A stretch of DNA of 64,000 bases. It comes from Pseudomonadota bacterium. Its GTDB lineage: Bacteria > Pseudomonadota > Gammaproteobacteria > Competibacterales > Competibacteraceae. Positions 41,404 through 50,319 of the stretch are shown here, one piece after another (the stretch's first letter is position 1; each line of letters starts with the position of its first letter). The stretch lies in the NCBI GenBank assembly GCA_018240295.1, contig JAFEGB010000331.1:1-64000 (forward strand), in the 5' to 3' direction. The notes beneath the pieces are model-generated. The model saw nothing but the letters and a program-made list of their open reading frames with translations. It did no database searches and was not told the origin of the DNA. Both the position numbers and the translations under genes were made by a program.

Positions 41404-42239
41404 GACCGTCCTCCGCCATCGAGCAGCTCGCTCGCGTAGTCGCGCGCCGGATAATGAAACGGCACCGGCCCGTCGGGCAGGCCGTGCATGAACTGCCCGA
41501 CCCAGTCCGAACCGGAAGCCCGCAGCTCGGCCGGCGTGCCGCTTGCGACCACACGCCCGCCCGAGATCAGGTACACGTAGTCGGCGATCGAGCAGACCTC
41601 GGCCACATCATGCGAGACGACGACGCTGGTCATGCCGAGCGCGTCGTTGAGCGTGCGGATCAGCTGCACCAGCACGCCCATCGAGATCGGGTCCTGACCC
41701 GTGAACGGTTCGTCGTAGAGCATCAGCATCGGGTCGAGTGCGATGGCACGCGCGAGCGCCACACGCCGGGCCATGCCGCCGGAGAGCTCCGCCGGCTTCA
41801 GGTCACGCGCGCCGCGCAGGCCGACGGCTTCGAGCTTCATCAGCACCAGCGTGCGCAGCAGCCGCGCCGGCAGCCGCGGATAGTGCTCGCGCAGCGGAAA
41901 CGCGACGTTCTCGAACACCGACAGATCGGTGAACAGCGCCCCGCTCTGGAACAGCATGCCGATGCGCCGGCGCAGCGCGTACAGCTCGCGCCGCCTAAGC
42001 GCCGGCACCTCGTGACCGTCGAGCACGACGCTGCCGGCTGCCGGCCGCAGCTGACCGCCGATCAGGCGCAGCAGCGTGGTCTTGCCGGTGCCGCTCGGCC
42101 CCATGACCGCCGTGACCCTGCCGCGCGGGATGTCGAGATCGACGCCATCGAAGATCACCCGCGTACCGCGCAGGAAGCGCAGGCCGCGGATGCGCACGAG
42201 ACTGTCGGCAGCAGCCGGGGAGTCGGGAACGTCGGGCAT
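41400..42239 (-). CDS. mlaF: ABC transporter ATP-binding protein MlaF
   Basis: ATPase of the Mla lipid transporter. 279 residues. Walker [11 protein letters not shown]-loop [22 protein letters not shown], signature [14 protein letters not shown], Walker [16 protein letters not shown]-loop VSHD. The ATG at [19 protein letters not shown] was chosen; the reading frame continues upstream without matching the family. First gene of mlaFEDCB-ibaG-murA; a -35-like TTGACG lies at 42354-42359 on this strand but its -10 is unclear. Confidence 0.97.
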   Translation of the reverse strand: MPDVPDSPAAADSLVRIRGLRFLRGTRVIFDGVDLDIPRGRVTAVMGPSGTGKTTLLRLIGGQLRPAAGSVVLDGHEVPALRRRELYALRRRIGMLFQSGALFTDLSVFENVAFPLREHYPRLPARLLRTLVLMKLEAVGLRGARDLKPAELSGGMARRVALARAIALDPMLMLYDEPFTGQDPISMGVLVQLIRTLNDALGMTSVVVSHDVAEVCSIADYVYLISGGRVVASGTPAELRASGSDWVGQFMHGLPDGPVPFHYPARDYASELLDGGGRS

Positions 42240-42448
42240 CGGGAAAACGGAAGCGGGACTCGGTCGAAGCGGGCGAAACCGGCGAGCGGGACGATGCGGG
42301 CGCGGCAGATGGACATGCTGCAATACGGTAGTGTCGACCGTGCCGCCGAGCGTCGTCAAACCGCGACACCCTGACGGCCCGTGTATGATGCCCCGCCCGC
42401 ACGCTCCCGGCCTGCTCCTGCCTCCTGCCCCTTTCCGTCACCGTCCCC
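42240..42448. promoter_or_regulatory. Divergent control region of mlaF and kdsD
   Basis: 209 bases between divergent operons. On the plus strand TATGAT (42384-42389) is a fair -10 for kdsD, without a clear -35. On the minus strand TTGACG (42354-42359) could be the -35 for mlaF. No operator recognised. Confidence 0.35.
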
Positions 42449-43420
42449 ATGAATCCCGACCGGCTTCGCGACCTCGGACGCACCGCGCTGCGCATCGAAG
42501 CGCAGGCGATCGAGCACCTGATCGAGCGCGTCGATGCGGCCTTCGTCGCCGCCTGCGAGTGCCTGCTCGCCTGCCGCGGCCGCATCGTCGTGCTCCGCAT
42601 CGGCAAGTCCGGCCACATCGGCGGCAAGCTGGCAGCGACCTTCGCGAGCACCGGCAGCCCGGCGTTCTTCGTGCATCCGGCCGAAGCGAGCCACGGTGAT
42701 CTCGGCATGATCACCGCGCAGGACGTGGTGCTGGCGCTGTCGAACTCCGGCACCACCGACGAGCTCCTGATGCTGCTGCCGCTGATCAAGCGCCTCGGCG
42801 TGCCGCTGGTGGCGCTGACCGGCAACCCGGAGTCGCCGCTGGCCCGCGCCGCCGACGTACACCTCGACGTGAGCGTCGCGCAGGAGGCCTGTCCGCTGAA
42901 CCTGGCACCGACCGCGAGCACGACGGCAGCGCTGGCCATGGGCGATGCACTGGCGGTGTCGCTGCTCGAAGCCCGTGGCTTCACGGCCGATGACTTCGCG
43001 CGCTCGCATCCGGGCGGGCGGCTCGGCCGGCGCCTGCTGCTGCTGATCGACGAACTCATGCATACCGGCGAGCGCCTGCCGCGTTCGCGGCCGGACGATC
43101 CGCTGCCGGTGGCGCTGCTGGAGATGACGCGCAAGGGCCTCGGCATGACCATCGCCACCGACGACGACGACCGCATGCTCGGCGTGTTCACCGACGGCGA
43201 CCTGCGCCGCGCGCTCGACCGGCGCATCGACCTGCACGCCGCCACGCTCGCCGAGGTCATGACCCGGCCGGGCTTCAGCGTGCGCACCGGCCTGCTCGCC
43301 GCCGAAGCCCTGAACCTGATGGAGCGTCACCGCATCAACGCGCTGCCGGTCATCGGCAGCGACGGCCGGCTGGCCGGCGCCCTGAACATGCACGACCTGC
43401 TGCGCGCAGGCGTGCTCTGA
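42449..43420 (+). CDS. kdsD: D-arabinose 5-phosphate isomerase KdsD
   Basis: Makes arabinose 5-phosphate, precursor of Kdo for LPS. 323 residues: SIS sugar-isomerase domain (about 1-200; GKSGHIGGKLAATFASTGSPAFFVHPAEASHGDLGM, LSNSGTTDELL) and two CBS domains (about 210-323; LGVFTDGDLRRAL). The next gene is lptC, 16 bases on; the usual kdsC phosphatase between them is missing. Confidence 0.97.
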   Translation: MNPDRLRDLGRTALRIEAQAIEHLIERVDAAFVAACECLLACRGRIVVLRIGKSGHIGGKLAATFASTGSPAFFVHPAEASHGDLGMITAQDVVLALSNSGTTDELLMLLPLIKRLGVPLVALTGNPESPLARAADVHLDVSVAQEACPLNLAPTASTTAALAMGDALAVSLLEARGFTADDFARSHPGGRLGRRLLLLIDELMHTGERLPRSRPDDPLPVALLEMTRKGLGMTIATDDDDRMLGVFTDGDLRRALDRRIDLHAATLAEVMTRPGFSVRTGLLAAEALNLMERHRINALPVIGSDGRLAGALNMHDLLRAGVL

Positions 43421-43436
43421 GGGAGCCATCCGGCGC

Positions 43437-44015
43437 GTGCGCACGCTGCTCGTCCTCGTCGCGCTGGCCCTGCTCGCCGGGCTGAGCGGCTGGTTCCTGA
43501 ACGATCTCGAACGCGACCTGCGCGAGGTGCGCGCACGCGACGACCGCCTGCCGCTCACCATCGCCGAAAACTTCGTGGCCACGGTCATGAACGCCCGCGG
43601 CGAACGGCTGTACGTGCTCACCGGTCCGCACCTCGAACAGTTTCCGGCCCCGCGCGGCACCTTCGTGACCCGCCCGCTCGCGCACACCTACGAGAATCTG
43701 GCGCCGGTCTGGGAAATCCGCGCCGAACAGGGCTGGATCGCTCCCGGCACCGAAACCATCGAACTGCGCGGCGACGTGCATGCCGAGCGTCCGGCCAGCA
43801 CCGGGTACGTGCCGGTGATCATGACCGGCAGCAACCTGCGGCTGATCCCCGACAAGAACTACGCCGAATCCGCCGAGCCCGTGCGTGTGCAGACCCCGGA
43901 TGGCGTCATCGACGCCGTCGGCTTCCACGCATGGCTCGACGAGGATCGCATCGAACTGCTTGCCGACGTCCGAGGACACTATGCGCCGCCTGCCCAGAAA
44001 CCTGATCGCCCCTAG
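43437..44015 (+). CDS. lptC: LPS export protein LptC
   Basis: Bitopic membrane protein linking the LptBFG transporter to the periplasmic LptA bridge. 192 residues. Membrane anchor at 3-21 and a beta-jellyroll with NFVATVMNARGERLYVLTG, LAPVWEIRAEQGWIAPGTETIELRGDVHAER, AEPVRVQTPDGVIDAVGFHAWLDEDRIELLADVRGHY. GTG start with GGGAG 11 bases before. Its last 35 bases overlap lptA in another frame. Confidence 0.94.
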   Translation: MRTLLVLVALALLAGLSGWFLNDLERDLREVRARDDRLPLTIAENFVATVMNARGERLYVLTGPHLEQFPAPRGTFVTRPLAHTYENLAPVWEIRAEQGWIAPGTETIELRGDVHAERPASTGYVPVIMTGSNLRLIPDKNYAESAEPVRVQTPDGVIDAVGFHAWLDEDRIELLADVRGHYAPPAQKPDRP

Positions 44016-44577
44016 CCGGATCACCCGTGGCCTGAGCATCCATGCCCTGATCGCCACCGGGCTGATCGCCTGCGCCCTGAACGCCCAGGCCCTGCCCGAG
44101 GACCGCCAGCAACCGGTCAACCTGGTCGCCGACCGCGCCGAGATGAACCAGCAGACCGGCGTCGCCACCTACGAGGGCAACGTCATCGTCACGCAGGGCA
44201 CGATGCGCCTGACCGGTGACAAGGTCGTGGTCTACACGCAGGAGGGCGAACTGCAGCGCATGGAGAGCTTCGGCAAGCCGACGACGTTCAAGCAGAAGCC
44301 GGCCGCCGACAAGGAGGAAATCCTCGGCGAATCGCTGAAGCTCGAATACGACGCCAGGACCGGCATCGTCATCGCCACCGGCAAGGCCAAGATCACGCAG
44401 GTCAAGGACACCTTCACCGGCGATCGCATCGAGTACGACGTCAACAAGGACCTCGTGAAGGCCCGCGGCGGCGAGAGCGCCGGTCGCGTGCAGATCATCC
44501 TGCAGCCCAAGCCCGAAGGCGGCACGCCGGTCCCGGGCGCCAGACCTGCCCAGCCCGCGCAGCCGAAGAAGCCCTGA
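43981..44577 (+). CDS. lptA: LPS periplasmic bridge protein LptA
   Basis: Periplasmic beta-jellyroll protein that carries LPS from LptC to LptD. 198 residues. N-terminal signal region of about 45 residues ending in LNAQALPEDRQQPVNL. OstA/LptA core VADRAEMNQQTGVATYEGNVIVTQGTMRLTGDKVVVY and LEYDARTGIVIATGKAKITQVKDTFTGDRIEYD. The ATG MRRLPRN lies inside the lptC gene. Pro-rich C-terminal tail. Confidence 0.95.
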   Translation: MRRLPRNLIAPSRITRGLSIHALIATGLIACALNAQALPEDRQQPVNLVADRAEMNQQTGVATYEGNVIVTQGTMRLTGDKVVVYTQEGELQRMESFGKPTTFKQKPAADKEEILGESLKLEYDARTGIVIATGKAKITQVKDTFTGDRIEYDVNKDLVKARGGESAGRVQIILQPKPEGGTPVPGARPAQPAQPKKP

Positions 44578-44580
44578 GCC

Positions 44581-45306
44581 ATGGCCCGCCTCGAAGCGCG
44601 CGAAATCGCCAAGCGCTACAAGGGCCGGCGCGTCGTCGATGCCGCCAGCGTGCACGTCGACAGCGGCGAGGTCGTCGGCCTGCTCGGGCCGAACGGCGCC
44701 GGCAAGACCACGAGCTTCTACATGATCGTCGGCCTGATCGGCTGCGACGAAGGTCATGTGCTGCTCGACAGCCGCGAGATCACGCAGCTGCCGATGCATG
44801 CGCGCGCGCGCCTCGGCGTCGGCTACCTGCCGCAGGAAGCCTCGGTGTTCCGCAAGATGACCGTGCTCGACAACGTGCTCGCCATCCTCGAAACCCGCGG
44901 CGACCTCGACCGCAGCGCGCGCACCGAACGCGCCGAGACCCTGCTGCACGAACTGAACGTCGGTCACCTGCGCGACAACCTCGGCATCTCGCTGTCGGGC
45001 GGCGAGCGCCGGCGCGTCGAGATCGCCCGCGCGCTCGCCGCCGAGCCGCGCTTCATGCTGCTCGACGAGCCCTTCGCCGGCGTCGATCCGCTGTCGGTGC
45101 ACGACATCCAGCGCATCGTGCGCCACCTCTGCGACCGAGACATCGGCGTGCTGATCACCGATCACAACGTCCGCGAAACCCTGGGCATCTGCGATCGCGC
45201 CTACATCCTCGCCGAAGGCCGGGTGATCGCCACCGGCACGCCGGCGGAAATCCTCGCCGACCGGCGCGTGCGCGAGGTCTACCTCGGCGAGCACTTCCGG
45301 CTCTGA
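44581..45306 (+). CDS. lptB: LPS export ABC transporter ATPase LptB
   Basis: Cytoplasmic ATPase driving LPS extraction with LptFG. 241 residues. Walker [32 protein letters not shown], signature [14 protein letters not shown], Walker [14 protein letters not shown]-loop ITDHN. ATG three bases after the lptA stop. Confidence 0.98.
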   Translation: MARLEAREIAKRYKGRRVVDAASVHVDSGEVVGLLGPNGAGKTTSFYMIVGLIGCDEGHVLLDSREITQLPMHARARLGVGYLPQEASVFRKMTVLDNVLAILETRGDLDRSARTERAETLLHELNVGHLRDNLGISLSGGERRRVEIARALAAEPRFMLLDEPFAGVDPLSVHDIQRIVRHLCDRDIGVLITDHNVRETLGICDRAYILAEGRVIATGTPAEILADRRVREVYLGEHFRL

Positions 45307-45332
45307 AGCGGCCTGCGTCACTTGCACGCCGC

Positions 45333-45353
45333 TGGCATATGGCGTGCTATAAC
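45333..45353 (+). promoter_or_regulatory. Overlapping sigma54-type (-24/-12) and extended -10 promoter of rpoN
   Basis: TGGCA at 45333-45337 and TGCT at 45345-45348 give GG and GC dinucleotides with the exact 10-base gap of sigma54 promoters (consensus TGGCAC-N5-TTGCW). The same bases include TGCTATAAC, an extended -10 for sigma70 (TGnTATAAT). Transcription would start near 45359, about 40 bases before the rpoN ATG. Confidence 0.5.
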
Positions 45354-45397
45354 CCGACCATGATCCTCGTGCGCCGTCAGCCCCCGCCGTAGTCCCG

Positions 45398-46861
45398 ATG
45401 AGACAGTCGCTGCAGCTCCGCCTCGGTCAGCACCTGACCATGACCCCGCAGCTGCAGCAGGCCATCCGCCTGCTGCAGCTGTCGAGCCTTGACCTGCAGG
45501 CCGAAATCCAGACCGTGCTCGACTCCAACCTGATGCTGGAGCGCAGCGACGACACCCCGGACCCGGAAGTGCCGACCGCCGAAGCGGCGCTGAGCGAAAC
45601 CGTGCCGCCGGCCCAGGACCGCACCGAGACCCCGACCGACACGATCCCGAACGAACTGCCGGTCGATACCGAATGGGGCGATGTCTACGACAGCTACGAC
45701 GGCTCGACCAGCTATTCGCGCGGCGATGACGACGACAACCGCGACCTGTTCGAGAACCACGGCAACGACCAGCCCTCGCTGCAGGAACACCTGCTCTGGC
45801 AGATGCGCCTGACGCCGTTCTCGGCGCTCGACGCCGAGATTGCCGAAGCCCTGATCGACGCCACCGACGCCTCCGGCTACCTGACGCTGACGCTCGACGA
45901 CATCCTCGAAGGCCTGCGCCGCACGCACCCGGACCTGGAGCGCGACGAGGTCGAGGCCGTGCTGCACCGCGTGCAGCACTTCGACCCGCCCGGCATCTGC
46001 GCGCGCAATCCGTCCGAATGCCTGATGCTGCAGCTCGACACGCTGCCGGGCGACACGCCGTGGCGGCGCGAGGCGATCGAGCTCGTGCGCCAGTACCTCG
46101 AACTGCTGGCCGGACGCGACTTCAACCTGCTGATGCGGCGCATGAAGCTCACGCGCGAGCAGCTGCAGGAAGTCATCGCGCTGATCCAGACCCTGAACCC
46201 GCACCCGGGCACGGCGCTGTCGGCCGAGACGGCCGCCTACGTCGTCCCGGACGTGTTCGTGTTCCGCGGCCGGGACGGCTGGCGCGTCGATCTCAACCCC
46301 GACAGCGCGCCGAAGATCCGCATCAACGCCGAATACGCACGCCTCGTGCGCCGGGCCGACTCCAGCGCCGACAACCAGTACCTGAAGAACCACCTGCAGG
46401 AGGCGCGCTGGTTCCTCAAGAGCCTGCGCAACCGCCACGACACGCTGCTGAAGGTCGCGCGCTGCATCGTCGATCGCCAGATCTCGTTCTTCGAGAAGGG
46501 TCCCGAGCACATGCGCCCGCTGGTGCTGCGCGACATCGCCGAGGCCGTCGAGATGCACGAATCGACGATCTCGCGCGTGACCACGCAGAAATACATGCAC
46601 ACGCCGCGCGGCATCTTCGAGTTCAAGTACTTCTTCTCCAGCCACGTCGCCACGTCCGACGGCGGCGAGGCCTCCTCGATCGCGATCCAGGCCATGATCC
46701 GCAAGCTGATCGCCGCCGAGAACACCCAGAAACCGCACAGCGACAGCCGGCTCGCCGAACTGCTGGCGGCCGAAGGTATTCAGGTGGCCCGGCGGACGGT
46801 GGCAAAATACCGGGAAGCCATGTCGATCCCCTCCTCCACAGACCGCAAGCGCATCGGCTGA
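45398..46861 (+). CDS. rpoN: RNA polymerase sigma-54 factor RpoN
   Basis: Alternative sigma factor for activator-dependent promoters. 487 residues. Region I MRQSLQLRLGQHLTMTPQLQQAIRLLQLSS binds activators; acidic region II (about 50-120); core-binding region (QPSLQEHLLWQMR...HFDPPGICARNPSECL); helix-turn-helix (LRDIAEAVEMHESTISRVT) and the RpoN box ARRTVAKYRE at about 464-473. Followed by hpf and ptsN in the usual order. Confidence 0.98.
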   Translation: MRQSLQLRLGQHLTMTPQLQQAIRLLQLSSLDLQAEIQTVLDSNLMLERSDDTPDPEVPTAEAALSETVPPAQDRTETPTDTIPNELPVDTEWGDVYDSYDGSTSYSRGDDDDNRDLFENHGNDQPSLQEHLLWQMRLTPFSALDAEIAEALIDATDASGYLTLTLDDILEGLRRTHPDLERDEVEAVLHRVQHFDPPGICARNPSECLMLQLDTLPGDTPWRREAIELVRQYLELLAGRDFNLLMRRMKLTREQLQEVIALIQTLNPHPGTALSAETAAYVVPDVFVFRGRDGWRVDLNPDSAPKIRINAEYARLVRRADSSADNQYLKNHLQEARWFLKSLRNRHDTLLKVARCIVDRQISFFEKGPEHMRPLVLRDIAEAVEMHESTISRVTTQKYMHTPRGIFEFKYFFSSHVATSDGGEASSIAIQAMIRKLIAAENTQKPHSDSRLAELLAAEGIQVARRTVAKYREAMSIPSSTDRKRIG

Positions 46862-46961
46862 CGCAGTGCCGGCGCGACCCACGCGGCAACCGGAGCGGCT
46901 GCACGGACGCCTCCACGAACCACGGACCGGCCCGCTCCTCCACCCAAGCCAGGAGTACACC

Positions 46962-47282
46962 ATGCAAATCAACCTGACCGGGCATCACGTCGAGATCTCC
47001 CAGCCGCTGCGCGACTACGTGCAGGACAAGATCGGCAAGATCGAGCGCCACTGCGACAGCATCACCAGCGCCTACGTGATTCTCAGTGTCGAAAAGCTGC
47101 GCCAGAAGGCCGAGGCGACCCTGCACGTCGCCGGCAACGACATCCACGCCGATGCCATCGAGGAGGACATGTACGCGGCGATCGACGTGCTGGCCGACAA
47201 GATCGACCGCCAGATCAAGAAGCACAAGGAAAAGCTGACCGACCACCACCGCAGCGACAAGGCCACCGGTACCCCGAGCTGA
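46962..47282 (+). CDS. hpf: Ribosome hibernation promoting factor, short form
   Basis: Binds the 30S subunit and helps form inactive 100S dimers in stationary phase. 106 residues, the short HPF form. Core MQINLTGHHVEISQPLRDYVQDKIGKIERH and AGNDIHADAIEEDMYAAIDVLADKIDRQIKKHKEK. ATG with AGGAG seven bases upstream; a longer upstream frame without family similarity was rejected. Confidence 0.96.
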   Translation: MQINLTGHHVEISQPLRDYVQDKIGKIERHCDSITSAYVILSVEKLRQKAEATLHVAGNDIHADAIEEDMYAAIDVLADKIDRQIKKHKEKLTDHHRSDKATGTPS

Positions 47283-47320
47283 TCCGCCTTTCCCGTCCCT
47301 CGCGCGTCCCGGGCTCCTGC

Positions 47321-47794
47321 ATGAACATCTCCGATCTCCTGACTGCCGGGCGCGTCGCCTGCCGCTCGGACGTGGTCAGCAAGAAGCGCGTGCTCGAGCT
47401 GGTCAGCGAGCTGATCGCGGCCGGAGCGAGCGGTGTGGATGCCCGGGCGATCTTCGACAGCCTGATCGGGCGTGAGCGCCTCGGCAGCACCGGCCTCGGC
47501 AACGGGGTGGCGCTGCCGCACGGGCGCCTCGCCGGCACCGAACAGGCCCTCGGAGCCTTCGTCCGGCTCGGCAAGGGCGTCGAGTTCGACGCGATCGACG
47601 GCCAGCCCGTCGATCTCGTGTTCGCGCTGCTCGTGCCGGAACACTTCACCGACGAACACCTGAAGATCCTCGCGCATCTGGCGGAGATGTTCAGTGACCG
47701 GGCGTTCTGCGAGCGCCTGCGCACGACCTCGGCCGACGCCGACCTGCATGCGCTGCTGACCGGCTGGTCGCCGTCCGCAGACGCGGCGCTCTGA
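47321..47794 (+). CDS. ptsN: PTS regulatory protein EIIA-Ntr (PtsN)
   Basis: Phosphorylatable regulator linked to sigma54, potassium and envelope control rather than sugar uptake. 157 residues. The phosphorylation site is the His in LGNGVALPHGRL, preceded by LIGRERLGSTG. Conserved C-terminal ILAHLAEMFSDRAF. Two bases before hprK, so tightly linked. Confidence 0.97.
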   Translation: MNISDLLTAGRVACRSDVVSKKRVLELVSELIAAGASGVDARAIFDSLIGRERLGSTGLGNGVALPHGRLAGTEQALGAFVRLGKGVEFDAIDGQPVDLVFALLVPEHFTDEHLKILAHLAEMFSDRAFCERLRTTSADADLHALLTGWSPSADAAL

Positions 47795-47796
47795 GC

Positions 47797-48744
47797 ATGA
47801 TCGCAGCGCTGCCGGCGGATCAGGCCTTCGCGGCGCTGCGCGCCGCGCTGGCGCTGCAGTGGATCGGCGGACGCAGCGCCGGCGCGCGCCTGATCTGCCG
47901 CGAAGGCGAAAGCCTGCCGCCGCGTTCGCTCGGCGGGCTGCTGAACCTCGTCACCGCGCCGCGCGTGCAGGTGCTCGGGCGCGAGGAACTGGCGTTCTTC
48001 GCGAGCCTCGATGCCGGTGCGCGTGCCTCGCTGCTCGACCGGCTGCTGGCGACGCCGGTCGGCGCCACCGTCCTCTGCGGCGACTCGCCGCTGATCGAGG
48101 AGTTCTCCAGCTACGCCGACCGGCACGAATCCCCGCTCTGGCAGACCTCGTCGACGCCCGGCGAGGTGCTCGATCGCCTGTCCGAATACCAGCACGAGCT
48201 CGACGCCAGCTCGACCGTGCTGCACGGCGTGTTCCTGGAGGTCTACGGCCTCGGCGTGATGCTGTCCGGCGAATCGAGCACCGGCAAGAGCGAACTGGCG
48301 CTCGAGCTGCTGTCGCGCGGCCACCGGCTGATCGCCGACGACGCGCCGAAGCTCACGCGCGTCGCGCCGCAGGTCATCGAGGGCACCTGTCCGGATGCGC
48401 TGCGCAACTTCCTCGAAGTGCGCGGCCTCGGCATCCTGAACGTGCGCCGGATGTTCGGCGACAGCGCGATCAAGCGGAACAAGCGCCTGCGCCTGATCGT
48501 GCATCTGGTGCGCCTCGAAGAAACCTCGCTGCCGGCCGAGGTGCGCCTGAGCGGCGCGCGCGCGACGCGCTACATCCTCGATGTGGCGATCCCCGAGATC
48601 ACGCTGCCGATCGCACCGGGGCGCAACCTCGCGGTGCTGGTCGAGTGCGCGGTGCGCGATCACATCCTGCGCCTCGGCGGCTACAACGCCGAGCGCGACC
48701 TCATGGAGCGCCTGCAGGACGAGATGACCGGAGGCGCGGCGTGA
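47797..48744 (+). CDS. hprK: HPr kinase/phosphorylase
   Basis: Phosphorylates HPr on Ser46 with ATP and reverses it with phosphate. 315 residues: N-terminal MurF-like domain (about 1-130), then the kinase domain with Walker A GESSTGKS (158-165), ADDAP after it, and the HprK signature LEVRGLGILNVRRMFGDSAIK. Its target serine is present in the HPr encoded 1.3 kb downstream. Absent from enterics, known in some other gammaproteobacteria. Confidence 0.96.
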   Translation: MIAALPADQAFAALRAALALQWIGGRSAGARLICREGESLPPRSLGGLLNLVTAPRVQVLGREELAFFASLDAGARASLLDRLLATPVGATVLCGDSPLIEEFSSYADRHESPLWQTSSTPGEVLDRLSEYQHELDASSTVLHGVFLEVYGLGVMLSGESSTGKSELALELLSRGHRLIADDAPKLTRVAPQVIEGTCPDALRNFLEVRGLGILNVRRMFGDSAIKRNKRLRLIVHLVRLEETSLPAEVRLSGARATRYILDVAIPEITLPIAPGRNLAVLVECAVRDHILRLGGYNAERDLMERLQDEMTGGAA

Positions 48745-49601
48745 GGCTGATCGTGGTCAGCGGCCTGTCCGGCTCGGGCAAGAGCGTTGCGCTCGCAACG
48801 CTTGAGGACTGCAACGACTACTGCGTCGACAACCTGCCGCTCGGCCTGCTGCCGGCCTTCGCCGAGGAACTGCTGACGCACCAGCGGCCGAGCCTCGAAA
48901 CCGCCGCCGTCGGCATCGATGCCCGCAACTTCCGCGACCAGCTCGAACGCTTCCCGGACATCGTCGCGCAGCTGCGCGCCGCGCGTTTCGAAGTCGACAT
49001 CGTCTTCCTGCAGGCCGATGCCGAAACCCTGCTCAAGCGCTTCAGCGACACGCGCCGCCCGCACCCGCTCAGCGTCGAGCACGGCACGCCGCTGCTGGAG
49101 GCGATCGAGGCCGAACGCCGGCTGCTCGCGCCGATCGCCGCGCACGCGACGCTGGTCATCGACACCAGCCACACCAACCTGCACGAGCTGCGCGAGCTGC
49201 TGCGCACGCGCCTGCACGGCGGCGAGATCGGCCAGCTGTCGCTGGTGTTCGAGTCCTTCGGCTTCAAGAACGGCCTGCCCGACGATGCCGACTACGTCTT
49301 CGACGTGCGCTTCCTGCCGAATCCGCACTGGCAGAGCGCGCTGCGGCCGCTGACCGGCCGCGACGAGGCCGTCGCCCGCTTCCTCGAAGCCCACGAGGTC
49401 GTCGAGTCAGCCGTCGCCGACCTGATCCGCTTCCTCGAAACCTGGCTGCCGGCCTTCGAGACCGGCAGCCGCAGCTATCTCACCGTCGCCGTCGGCTGCA
49501 CCGGTGGCCAGCACCGCTCGGTCTACGTCACCGAACGGCTGGCCCGCCATTTCGGCGCCACCCGCCGCGCCGTCTCGGTGCGCCACAGGGAACTGTCATG
49601 A
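48741..49601 (+). CDS. rapZ: RNase adaptor / nucleotide-binding protein RapZ (YvcJ)
   Basis: P-loop protein; in E. coli it is the adaptor that directs RNase E to the small RNA GlmZ and so controls glucosamine-6-phosphate synthase. 286 residues. Walker A GLSGSGKS at the N-terminus, then DCNDYCVDNLPLGLLP, DIVFLQADAETLLKRFSDTRRPHPL, and C-terminal VAVGCTGGQHRSVYVTERLARHF. Starts with GTG overlapping the hprK stop. Confidence 0.97.
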   Translation: MRLIVVSGLSGSGKSVALATLEDCNDYCVDNLPLGLLPAFAEELLTHQRPSLETAAVGIDARNFRDQLERFPDIVAQLRAARFEVDIVFLQADAETLLKRFSDTRRPHPLSVEHGTPLLEAIEAERRLLAPIAAHATLVIDTSHTNLHELRELLRTRLHGGEIGQLSLVFESFGFKNGLPDDADYVFDVRFLPNPHWQSALRPLTGRDEAVARFLEAHEVVESAVADLIRFLETWLPAFETGSRSYLTVAVGCTGGQHRSVYVTERLARHFGATRRAVSVRHRELS

Positions 49602-50002
49602 GCGTCGGACTCCTGCTGATCACGCACAACCGCCTCGGCGATGAACTGCTCGCCACCGCCACCACCACCTTCGCACACTGCCCGATGCGCGCCGCCACCG
49701 TGCGCGTCGGCGAGCGCTGCGACCCGGAGGCGCTGGTCGCCGAGGCGCGCGGCAAGCGTGCCGAGGTCGACGACGGCAGCGGCGTGCTGGTGCTGACCGA
49801 CATCTATGGCTCGACCCCGTCGAACGTCGCACACCGCCTGGTCGACGACGGCGGCGTGCGCGTGATCGCCGGCGTCAGCCTGCCGATGGTGATCCGCGTC
49901 ATGAACTACTGCCGGCTCGACCTGCTCGCCCTCGCGCACAAAGCCGTCAGTGCCGGTCGCGACGGCATCGTGCTGACCCCCGAAGACGACGCCGCCGTCT
50001 GA
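49598..50002 (+). CDS. Mannose-family PTS EIIA component
   Basis: 134 residues, the EIIA domain of the mannose/fructose family. The phospho-accepting residue is His10 in LLLITHNRLGDELL; the second conserved patch is VLVLTDIYGSTPSNVAHRLV. No EIIB, EIIC or EIID partner is nearby, so it probably acts as a regulatory phosphate acceptor. ATGA overlap with rapZ. Confidence 0.93.
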   Translation: MSVGLLLITHNRLGDELLATATTTFAHCPMRAATVRVGERCDPEALVAEARGKRAEVDDGSGVLVLTDIYGSTPSNVAHRLVDDGGVRVIAGVSLPMVIRVMNYCRLDLLALAHKAVSAGRDGIVLTPEDDAAV

Positions 50003-50039
50003 CCCTCGCCCGCCCCGACCCGTCCGGAATCCGACCGCC

Positions 50040-50309
50040 GTGATCCAGCGCGATCTCACCATCGTCAACAAACTCGGCCTGCATGCACGGGCCGCCGCCA
50101 AGTTCGTGACCACCGCATCGTCGTATCAGGCGGCGATCCAGGTCACCAAGGGCGGACGCATCGTCAATGGCAAGAGCATCATGGGCGTCATGATGCTCGC
50201 CGCCGGCAAGGGCTCGGTGATCACGCTGAGCGCCGACGGTCCCGACGCCGAAGCCGCGCTCGACGGCCTCGCGACCTTGGTCGCCGACCGCTTCGGCGAG
50301 GGCGAGTGA
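50040..50309 (+). CDS. ptsH: Phosphocarrier protein HPr
   Basis: Small PTS phosphocarrier. 89 residues. Both regulatory residues are in the classical places: His15 in NKLGLHARAAAKFV (EI site) and Ser46 in NGKSIMGVMML (HprK site). Starts with GTG. It could also be called Npr given its sigma54-region location; the symbol rests on position before EI. Confidence 0.96.
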   Translation: MIQRDLTIVNKLGLHARAAAKFVTTASSYQAAIQVTKGGRIVNGKSIMGVMMLAAGKGSVITLSADGPDAEAALDGLATLVADRFGEGE

Positions 50310-50319
50310 GCGTACGGCC

